NCBI GenBank assembly: GCA_016704655.1 | Contig: JADIZR010000005.1 | Span: 62,001 to 126,000, forward strand | Source: Pseudomonadota bacterium | GTDB lineage: Bacteria > Pseudomonadota > Gammaproteobacteria > Steroidobacterales > Steroidobacteraceae | DNA length: 64,000 bases | Direction of reading: 5' to 3' | Shown here: positions 54,911 to 62,057 of the stretch, piece after piece | Position numbering within the stretch: the first letter of the stretch is position 1 | How the letters are laid out: each line of letters begins with the position of its first letter | Position numbers and translations under genes: made by a program | The notes under the pieces: model-generated | Databases searched by the model: none | What the model saw: the letters and a program-made list of their open reading frames with translations, nothing else | Told to the model about the DNA's origin: nothing

Positions 54911-56458
54911 TCAGGTCGCCCGTCGGCGACGAGTCGAAGGGGCGTTACTGGCACCGCGCGAGCGCCTGCGGACCGCCTTCGGCGGCGCAAATTGGGTGCT
55001 TGCCGCAGCATTCGTCGTCGCCGCCGCCGCAGCTGCCCGCTCAAGTTCCGTGAAGCTCACGCGCAGGCATTCTGCGAAAAAAGCCGGGTCCGGCAGCATG
55101 TCGCGGCAGGCAACCGCGCAGATCCAGAGCGTCCCGTGGTAGCTGAATCCGGTCACGTTGAGGCCCAGGCCGTCGAAGGCGATGCTGACCGGCGCGAAGC
55201 TCACCAGCCGGGCGCCAGCCATGAACAAGGGGACGTCTGGCCCGCGCACGTTCGAGACCACGACGCTCATCTGGGGGAGCACCAGCCGGCGCGTGGCGAG
55301 TTCGCTGGCGGCATCGGGCAGCACCTCGAACAGGCGCGCAGCCAGGTCGCGGCCGACGACTTCATTGAACGCCTTGGCTTTTGCTGCACCGCGGCGAATC
55401 TCCTGCAAGCGGTCGACCGGGTCGTGCAACTCGGTGTGCAGCGGCATCACCGCCATGCCGATCTGGTTACCCACGTCGGCGGCTTTATCGGGTCCGCGGA
55501 ACGACATCGGCACCATGCAGGTGAGGGTCGCTGCCGGCAGTTCGCCCTTGTCGGCGAGGTAGCGCCGCAGGGCACCACCGACCGTGGTCATGAACAGGTC
55601 GTTGATCGTCGCCTCGGGAATCGACGCGCGGATCGTCTTGAAGCCGGCGAGCGGGAGATCCACGACTTCGACGACCCGATGCGCGGACACGTTGCCGGTA
55701 AAACGCGTTGCCGGAGGTTTGCGCAGCGCCTCGGCGAGCCGGGCAACGGTCGGCCCCTCCTGTTGACCGAGCAGGGATGACAGCCCACCTGGAACCGCCG
55801 TGCCCGCGCCCGCCACGCGCGCGGCCGTTTCGGCCGAGAGCCACACGAGACCCGGGACACGGCTTACTCCGCGGGCCACCGCGCGCAGGTACAACTCAGG
55901 TGCCGTCGGCATCCGGTCCTTGTAGCGCCGGACCCTGGCGGCAGGCTCGCTGAAATCCTCCGCCAGCGTCGAATGGATGGCGCGGATCAGCTCCGTGCCG
56001 GCCTCCCCGTCGACGGCACAATGGTGGATCTTCAGGTACAGCGCGAAGCTGCCCGCCGGCAGTCCCGGAATGTGATCGAGACCTTCGATGACGTAGGCCT
56101 CCCACAACGGCTTGCTGCGATCGAGCGGACGCGAATGGATGCGCGCGACCTGGATACAGAGCTGACGCCAGTCGCCGGGTTGCGGCAGCGCGATGTGCCG
56201 CACGTGGAATTCGACGTCGATGTCCGGATCTTCAATCCAGTAGGGCCGGTCGAGCCCGAGGGGCACCGTGACCAGCCGGCGACGAAACAGCGGGAGCGAG
56301 TCGAGCCGTGCCTGGAAAAAGCGCAGCACATCCTTGAAGCGGACCCGGCCTGCGGGTGCGGTGGACGGGTCATAGATGCCCAGCCCGGCCACGTGCATGT
56401 ACTGGTTGCCACGCTCGAGGCGCAGGAAAAGGCTGTCCGTCCCGGACAATTGCCGCAT
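54911..56458 (-). CDS. Wax ester synthase/diacylglycerol acyltransferase (WS/DGAT)
   Basis: 515 residues. The catalytic HHxxxDG motif is HHCAVDG at residues 145-151, and the second family segment NDLFMTTVGGALRRYL is intact. The enzyme condenses acyl-CoA with fatty alcohol or diacylglycerol to make wax esters or triacylglycerol. A 60-residue Arg/Ala-rich tail follows the conserved domain. It is upstream of the DUF1302 operon by ~220 bp, on the same strand, and 66 bp downstream of the TetR gene. The location supports storage-lipid metabolism. Confidence 0.92.
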   Translation of the reverse strand: MRQLSGTDSLFLRLERGNQYMHVAGLGIYDPSTAPAGRVRFKDVLRFFQARLDSLPLFRRRLVTVPLGLDRPYWIEDPDIDVEFHVRHIALPQPGDWRQLCIQVARIHSRPLDRSKPLWEAYVIEGLDHIPGLPAGSFALYLKIHHCAVDGEAGTELIRAIHSTLAEDFSEPAARVRRYKDRMPTAPELYLRAVARGVSRVPGLVWLSAETAARVAGAGTAVPGGLSSLLGQQEGPTVARLAEALRKPPATRFTGNVSAHRVVEVVDLPLAGFKTIRASIPEATINDLFMTTVGGALRRYLADKGELPAATLTCMVPMSFRGPDKAADVGNQIGMAVMPLHTELHDPVDRLQEIRRGAAKAKAFNEVVGRDLAARLFEVLPDAASELATRRLVLPQMSVVVSNVRGPDVPLFMAGARLVSFAPVSIAFDGLGLNVTGFSYHGTLWICAVACRDMLPDPAFFAECLRVSFTELERAAAAAATTNAAASTQFAPPKAVRRRSRGASNAPSTRRRRAT

Positions 56459-56524
56459 TCGATGTCTCCCCCGCCCCCGCCTGCACGATACTGCGCCGCC
56501 AACGTGTCGTCCACGTCGATTGCG

Positions 56525-57193
56525 TCACCTCGCGGCGCGTTGCGCTCGGCCCGACGACTTTGATCGGCGGTCTGATGCGGGTGGTGTGCGCAGGAAGAAC
56601 CGGATGCACTCGTCTGCCAGCCCCTGGACGTCGAGCGTCCCGCGCGGGTCATACCAGCGTGCGACCCAGTTCAGCGCCCCGAAGAGCAGCAACGCGTCGA
56701 TCCGTGTGGTGCCGGACCAGTCGCCGGCCGCCCGCAGTTGCGCAAGGGCTTGCTCCCAGACCGCTTCGTAGCGCTTCAGCAGCACCGACACCCGGCGCCT
56801 GGCCGCTGGCTCGAGTGAGCGCCACTCGTACAGCACGACGGGGATGAAATCCTGGCCGGCGCCGAGCAGCGTATCGAGATGCGTGCGCACGAGCTGGTCG
56901 AACTGCTGCCGCGGCGGCAGGCCCAGCGCGGCTATCGCCTCGATGCGTGCCAGCGCGTCGACCAGGCCTTCTTGCATGACAGCTTCGAGCATGTCGTGCT
57001 TGGTGGCGAAGTGGTACACCCAGCTGCCCGATTGCATGCCCGTCGCCTGCGCGATGTCGCGCACCGACGTGCCGTCATAGCCCTTCTCGCGAAACAGGCG
57101 CGCGGATGCGCGCAGCAGCTGCTGGCGACGGCTGGTATCGACGTCGGGCACGTTACGTTTGCGCGGGACCTTGACTTTCGACGCCGCGCTCAC
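56525..57193 (-). CDS. TetR-family regulator
   Basis: 222 residues. The N-terminal HTH reads RRQQLLRASARLF, then GTSVRDIAQATGMQSGSWVYHF, followed by a helical C-terminal ligand domain. The GTG start overlaps the acyl-CoA dehydrogenase stop (GTGA), so the two are translationally coupled. TetR regulators of acyl-CoA catabolism (AtuR, FadR-like) fit this setting. The 16-bp palindrome at 58392 is the likely operator for the divergent operons. A 20-residue Arg-rich tail is present. Confidence 0.9.
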   Translation of the reverse strand: MSAASKVKVPRKRNVPDVDTSRRQQLLRASARLFREKGYDGTSVRDIAQATGMQSGSWVYHFATKHDMLEAVMQEGLVDALARIEAIAALGLPPRQQFDQLVRTHLDTLLGAGQDFIPVVLYEWRSLEPAARRRVSVLLKRYEAVWEQALAQLRAAGDWSGTTRIDALLLFGALNWVARWYDPRGTLDVQGLADECIRFFLRTPPASDRRSKSSGRAQRAAR

Positions 57194-58362
57194 AGGCCCA
57201 GCTGGCGCGCGGCCAGGTCCTTCATGATTTCTTCCGCGCCACCGCCGATCATGTTGACCTTCACTTCGCGATAGATGCGCTCGGACTTGGACCCGCGCAT
57301 GTAGCCCATGCCGCCGAGCGTCTGCACCGCCGCATCCGCGCAGAACTGCATCGCGCGCGTCGCCGTGTTCTTGGCCATGCAGACGGACGCAACGACACCG
57401 GGATCCGCACTGCCCTCGTGATCGAGCCGCCAGGCCACGTCCTCGAGCAGCGCCCGCGTCGCTTCGATCTGCGCCAGCATGTCGACGAAACGGTGCCGGA
57501 CGACCTGGTGATCGACCAGCCGCTGGCCGAACGTGCGCCGCTGCCGCGCCCACTCCAGAGCTTCGCCATAACACGCCCACGCGAATCCCAGCGCCAGCGC
57601 GGCCATCGAGAATCGCTCGGCCGTGAAATTGTGCATGATCGCGCGAAAGCCCTCGCCCTCGGCACCGAGCAGGTTCCCTGCCGGCACGCGCACGTCATCG
57701 AACCGCAGGTGCGCAGTATCGGACGCCCACCAGCCCATCTTCTGCAACGGCGTCCGCGTGCAGCCGGGAGCATCGCGTTCGATCACCAGCAGCGAGATCC
57801 CACGCGCGCCTTTTGCGTCGGGGTCGGTGCGCACCGCGACCGTGTAGACGTCGGCACGCATGCCGGAGGTGATGAACGTCTTCTCGCCGTTCACGACGTA
57901 ACAATCGCCTTCACGCCGTGCGGTCGTCTGCAGCGCAGCCACGTCGGAGCCGCCGGTCGGCTCGGTGATCGCCAGTGCCGCGATCCATTCGCCCGACAGG
58001 ATGCGCGGCAGCGTGCGGCGCTGCAGCTCCGGCGAACCGAGCGCAGCGATCGGCGGCGCGGCGATCGAATGCGACATCAGCGAGGCGAGCACCCCGCCAG
58101 AGCCACACTGGGCCAGTTCGACGCAGGAGACCAGCGTGTGCCGGAAGTCGGCGTCGGGCACGCCGCCGAATTCTTCCGGCAGCCGCAGCCCGAACAGGCC
58201 GGCTGCTGCGGCACGGGGGTAAAGGTCGCGCGGAAATCCACCCGCCTCGTCCCAACCCGCCACGTATGGCTCCAGCTCGCGGACCACGAAGCGACGGACC
58301 GTCTCCCGGAACGCCACGTGTTCGGGTGTCAGGCGGGCAGGGTTCAGCCGGAGGGGCTCCAT
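57190..58362 (-). CDS. Acyl-CoA dehydrogenase
   Basis: 390 residues, FAD-dependent. ALAITEPTGGSDVAALQTTA and GEKTFITSGMRADVYTV are the FAD/substrate motifs; the C-terminus is QTLGGMGYMRGSKSERIYREV, then IGGGAEEIMKDLAARQL. The YEG catalytic Glu site of medium-chain enzymes is Gly, so the base is probably the Glu in FTAERFSMA, the isovaleryl- and long-chain-type location. First gene of a two-gene minus-strand operon with tetR. Substrate is unknown, possibly branched. Confidence 0.92.
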   Translation of the reverse strand: MEPLRLNPARLTPEHVAFRETVRRFVVRELEPYVAGWDEAGGFPRDLYPRAAAAGLFGLRLPEEFGGVPDADFRHTLVSCVELAQCGSGGVLASLMSHSIAAPPIAALGSPELQRRTLPRILSGEWIAALAITEPTGGSDVAALQTTARREGDCYVVNGEKTFITSGMRADVYTVAVRTDPDAKGARGISLLVIERDAPGCTRTPLQKMGWWASDTAHLRFDDVRVPAGNLLGAEGEGFRAIMHNFTAERFSMAALALGFAWACYGEALEWARQRRTFGQRLVDHQVVRHRFVDMLAQIEATRALLEDVAWRLDHEGSADPGVVASVCMAKNTATRAMQFCADAAVQTLGGMGYMRGSKSERIYREVKVNMIGGGAEEIMKDLAARQLGL

Positions 58363-58391
58363 GCAACAATCCTAGGGCCACCTCTTTATTC

Positions 58392-58407
58392 AAGCAAGCG
58401 CTTGCTT
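58392..58407. promoter_or_regulatory. Perfect 16-bp palindromic operator
   Basis: AAGCAAGCGCTTGCTT is a perfect inverted repeat in the 80-bp gap between two divergent operons of acyl-CoA metabolism. It has the size and symmetry of a TetR-family operator, and the nearby TetR gene is in one of the operons. Binding is inferred from position. Confidence 0.75.
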
Positions 58408-58442
58408 TACGATCCCCGGGTCGAGTCGCCAAGGTGTGAGGC

Positions 58443-60059
58443 ATGCCGGTCTTCAAATCGTCCCTGGACATGGCGGGCGCCGCCTGCGCGGACAACCGCG
58501 CCCACATGCTGGCTCTGGTCGCGCGCCACGACGAATTGCGCGATCGCTCGGCGGCGGCGTCGGGTCGCGCGGGGCCCCGGTTCGCCAGACGCGGCCAGTT
58601 GTTGCCACGCGAGCGACTGGGGCTGCTGCTGGATGCGGGTGCGCCCTACCTCGAACTCGCGGCGTGCGCGGGTTACCTGCTCGACAACCCGGACCCCGAA
58701 AAGTCAACGCCGGGCGGCGGATTGCTGGCGGGCATCGGCCAGGTCAGCGGCGCCCGCTGCGTGATCGTCGTCGACGATTCCGGCATCGAAGCCGGCGCAT
58801 TGCAGCCGATGGGGCTGGAGAAATTTCAGCGGGCGCAGCAACTGTCGCTCGAGAACGGCCTGCCGTTCGTGCACCTGGTCGAGTCCGCGGGCGCCAACCT
58901 GCTGCGCTATCGCGTCGAGGATTTCATTTTCGGCGGCTCGCATTACGCGCGACTTGCGCGAATGTCGGCCGCGGGCATTCCCGTGCTGACCATCGTGCAT
59001 GGCAGCGCCACCGCCGGCGGGGCCTACATGCCAGGCATGTCGGACTTCGTCGTGATGGTGCGCGACCGCGCGCGCGCCTTCCTCGCCGGTCCGCCGCTGC
59101 TCAAGGCAGCGACCGGCGAGATCGCAACGGAAGAAGAGCTAGGCGGCGCAGTGATGCACGCATCCGTCTCGGGGCTCGCCGAATACCTCGCCGAGGACGA
59201 CGCCGATGCGATCCGCGCGCTGCGGGAACACCTGCGACGCCTCGCCTGGCACCGTCATGAATCGAGCCTGCCGCCAGCGCTCGGGCCGCGCTTCGCTACC
59301 GACGAACTGCTGAGCATCATGCCCGTCGATGGCCGCAAACCCGTCGACATGCGCGAGATCATTGCCCGGCTCTGCGACGACTCGGACTTCATGGAGTTCC
59401 AGCCCGCCTACGGTCCTGCCACCGTCTGCGCGCACGCGTCGATCGGCGGGTTTGCGGTGGGCATCCTCAGCAACAACGGTCCCCTCGATCCCGCGGGCTC
59501 GAACAAAGCGACGCATTTCATCCAGCAGTGCTGCCAGTCCGGGCTGCCGCTCATCTACCTGCAGAACACGACCGGGTACATCGTCGGCAAGGAGTCCGAG
59601 CGCGCGGGAATGATCAAGCACGGCTCCAAGATGATCCAGGCCGTCGCGAACGCGACCGTGCCGCAGGTGACGATCCAGTGCGGGGCGTCCTACGGCGCCG
59701 GCAACTACGGCATGTGCGGTCGCGGCTTCGCCCCGCGCTTCCTGTTCTCATGGCCAAACGCGCGCACCGCCGTCATGGGCGCCGAGCAGGCGGCAGGGAC
59801 GATGGCGATCGTGATGGAGGCTTCGGCCCGCGACCGCGGTCTGGAGCCCGACCGCGCGCAGATCGACGGCATGCGCGCCAAGATCGTCGAGACTTTCGAC
59901 CGCCAGACGTCGGCGTTCTACACATCTGGCCGGCTGCTCGATGACGGCATCATCGACCCGCGCGACACCCGCGGCGTGCTGACGCAGGTCCTGCAACTCT
60001 TCCGGCGCGCGGACGGCCTGCAACTGCGCCCGCTCACCTTCGGCGTCGCCCGCCCCTGA
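58443..60059 (+). CDS. Acyl-CoA carboxylase carboxyltransferase (beta), AtuC-like
   Basis: 538 residues with the two crotonase-fold halves of the carboxyltransferase. Segments include GSATAGGAYMPGMSD and LAGPPLLKAATGEIATEEELGG in the first half, and QNTTGYIVGKESERAGMIKHG with GASYGAGNYGMCGR in the second. The linker after ESAGANL is short (RYRVEDFIFGGSHYARLARM), unlike methylcrotonyl-CoA carboxylase, which has a longer insertion. Length, order and partners match geranyl-CoA carboxylase AtuC. First gene of the plus-strand operon, behind the palindromic operator. Confidence 0.85.
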   Translation: MPVFKSSLDMAGAACADNRAHMLALVARHDELRDRSAAASGRAGPRFARRGQLLPRERLGLLLDAGAPYLELAACAGYLLDNPDPEKSTPGGGLLAGIGQVSGARCVIVVDDSGIEAGALQPMGLEKFQRAQQLSLENGLPFVHLVESAGANLLRYRVEDFIFGGSHYARLARMSAAGIPVLTIVHGSATAGGAYMPGMSDFVVMVRDRARAFLAGPPLLKAATGEIATEEELGGAVMHASVSGLAEYLAEDDADAIRALREHLRRLAWHRHESSLPPALGPRFATDELLSIMPVDGRKPVDMREIIARLCDDSDFMEFQPAYGPATVCAHASIGGFAVGILSNNGPLDPAGSNKATHFIQQCCQSGLPLIYLQNTTGYIVGKESERAGMIKHGSKMIQAVANATVPQVTIQCGASYGAGNYGMCGRGFAPRFLFSWPNARTAVMGAEQAAGTMAIVMEASARDRGLEPDRAQIDGMRAKIVETFDRQTSAFYTSGRLLDDGIIDPRDTRGVLTQVLQLFRRADGLQLRPLTFGVARP

Positions 60060-60072
60060 TTCCGAGGCTCTC

Positions 60073-61230
60073 ATGCTATTTACCCACGAACACGCAGAGC
60101 TGCGCCGCACCGTCGAGCGGTTCTGCCGCGAAGAACTCAATCCGCACGTCGATGCCTGGGAGGATGCGGGCGCGTTCCCCGCGCACGAGGTCTTTCGCAA
60201 GCTCGGGCAGCTCGGGATGCTCGGGCTCACCAAACCCGAGGCTGCCGGTGGCGCGGCGCTCGATTACAGCTACGCCGTCGTGCTGGCCGAAGCGCTGGGC
60301 GCCTGCACGTGTGGTGGCGTGCCGCTCGCGATCGGCGTGCAGACGGACATGGCGACACCCGCGCTCGCGCGGATCGGCAACCCCGAGTTGCAGCGTGAAT
60401 TCCTCGTGCCTGCGGTCGCGGGCGAAATGGTGGCGTGCATCGGCGTCTCCGAGCCCGGCGCCGGGTCCGACGTCGCCGCGATCCGCACGACGGCCCGCAA
60501 GGACGGCGGCGACTACGTCATCAACGGCGGCAAACTCTGGATCACCAACGGCGCGCAAGCCGACTGGATGTGCTGCCTCGCGAATACGTCGGAAGGCAGC
60601 CCGCACCGCAACAAGTCGCTGATCGTCGTGCCGATGAAGACCCCCGGCGTCACGGTGGCGCGCAAGATCCGCAAGCTCGGCATGCACTCCTCCGACACCG
60701 CGCAGATTCACTTCGACGATGTGCGCGTGCCGCAGCGCTACCGCATCGGCGACGAGGGCATGGGTTTCACCTACCAGATGCAGCAGTTCCAGGAAGAACG
60801 TTTGTGGGGTGCCGCCAATGCACTGGGCGGGCTCGATCACGCGATCGCGGACACCATCGAATACACGCGCAGCCGCCAGATCTTCGGCCGCAGCGTGCTC
60901 GACCACCAGGTCGTGCACTACACGCTCGCCGAGCTGCAGACCGAGGTCGAGGCACTGCGCGCGCTCGTGTACCGCGCGACGGAACTCTTCGTCGCCGGGC
61001 AGGACGTCACGCAACTCGCGTCGATGGCCAAGCTCAAGGCCGGCCGGCTGTCCCGCGAGGTCGCGGACAAGTGCCTGCAGTTCTGGGGCGGCATGGGGTA
61101 CACGTGGGAGAACCGCGTATCGCGCCTGCTGCGCGACGGGAGGCTGGGCTCCATCGGCGGCGGCGCCGACGAGGTGATGCTCTCGATCATCTGCAAGCTC
61201 ACCGGCACGCTGTCGAGGCCGGGCGCATGA
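60073..61230 (+). CDS. Acyl-CoA dehydrogenase, AtuD-like
   Basis: 385 residues, the length of citronellyl-CoA dehydrogenase AtuD. IGVSEPGAGSDVAAIRTTA and NGGKLWITNGAQADWM are family motifs; the C-terminus reads FWGGMGYTWENRVSRLL and GRLGSIGGGADEVMLSIICK, resembling AtuD. The catalytic Glu is probably the one in FQEERLWG, since no YEG is present. It is 14 bp after the carboxylase gene and overlaps the next by 4 bp. The substrate inferred from context is a branched, isoprenoid-type acyl-CoA. Confidence 0.88.
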   Translation: MLFTHEHAELRRTVERFCREELNPHVDAWEDAGAFPAHEVFRKLGQLGMLGLTKPEAAGGAALDYSYAVVLAEALGACTCGGVPLAIGVQTDMATPALARIGNPELQREFLVPAVAGEMVACIGVSEPGAGSDVAAIRTTARKDGGDYVINGGKLWITNGAQADWMCCLANTSEGSPHRNKSLIVVPMKTPGVTVARKIRKLGMHSSDTAQIHFDDVRVPQRYRIGDEGMGFTYQMQQFQEERLWGAANALGGLDHAIADTIEYTRSRQIFGRSVLDHQVVHYTLAELQTEVEALRALVYRATELFVAGQDVTQLASMAKLKAGRLSREVADKCLQFWGGMGYTWENRVSRLLRDGRLGSIGGGADEVMLSIICKLTGTLSRPGA

Positions 61231-62057
61231 GCCTGGCAGGTGACGCACTGGTGCAGGTCGAGCGCCGCGGTGCGTTCTGGTTCGCGCGCCTGAACCGGCC
61301 CGACAAGCGCAACGCACTCTCCGAGCCGTTGATGGATGAATTGCTGGCGCTGTGCGATCGCGTCGAAGCCGATGCCGACGCTCACACACTGGTGCTGTGG
61401 GGAGCCGGCGGCAGCTTCTGCGCAGGCGCCGACTTCGGCGGTTTCCTGGAGCTGATGGCCGCGCCGGCGCCTGCTGGCCCGGATCCGATCATTGCGCACA
61501 ACCGCAGGTTCGGCACGCTGCTCGAGCGTATGGCGGCGCTGCCGGTTCCCACGCTCGGAGTCATTCGTGGCGCAGCGATGGGAGGCGGCGTCGGCCTCGC
61601 CTCCGTGCTCGATCGCGTCATTGCGACGGACGACGCGGTGTACGCCATGCCCGAGGTCACGCTCGGAGTCGCTCCCGCGCAGATCGCACCCTTCGTCGCG
61701 CGGCGCATCGGTGCGACACGAGCTCGCTGGCGCATGCTGGCGGCGGCACGACTCGATGCAGACGCAGCACATGCCGACGGGTTCGTCGACGTCGTGGTGC
61801 CCATGTCTGTCCTCAAGGACACCGTCGCAGCTGAACTCGGCCTGCTGGCGCTGACCGAACCCGCCGCACTGCGCGCGACGAAGCGTCTCGCCCTGCGCAA
61901 CCTCGAGACGCCTCTGACGGCGACGCTCGATGCGGCTGCCCGGGATTTTGCCGAGCTGCTTCGCTCCGGATCGGCGCGCGAAGGCATCGCCGCCAGTCGC
62001 GAGCGTCGTCGGCCCGCGTGGCATACCGAAGTACCCGCCTTGCCGGAGTTCGACTGA
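61227..62057 (+). CDS. Enoyl-CoA hydratase, AtuE-like
   Basis: 276 residues of the crotonase superfamily. GAAMGGGVGLASVLDRVIAT forms the oxyanion hole and AMPEVTLGVAPAQIAPFVARRIG contains the catalytic Glu with the PAQI segment typical of AtuE/LiuC hydratases of glutaconyl-CoA type. The start is ATG 61227, overlapping the preceding stop (ATGA), and the stop overlaps the next start (TGATG). It would hydrate isohexenylglutaconyl-CoA or a similar product of the carboxylase. A longer in-frame reading to 60435 is antisense-like noise within the dehydrogenase. Confidence 0.88.
   Translation: MSLAGDALVQVERRGAFWFARLNRPDKRNALSEPLMDELLALCDRVEADADAHTLVLWGAGGSFCAGADFGGFLELMAAPAPAGPDPIIAHNRRFGTLLERMAALPVPTLGVIRGAAMGGGVGLASVLDRVIATDDAVYAMPEVTLGVAPAQIAPFVARRIGATRARWRMLAAARLDADAAHADGFVDVVVPMSVLKDTVAAELGLLALTEPAALRATKRLALRNLETPLTATLDAAARDFAELLRSGSAREGIAASRERRRPAWHTEVPALPEFD

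Noticed and set aside
60435..62057. Longer start for the AtuE-like hydratase
   Set aside because: The extension is Arg-rich out-of-frame sequence inside the dehydrogenase gene; the ATGA overlap at 61227 is the natural start.
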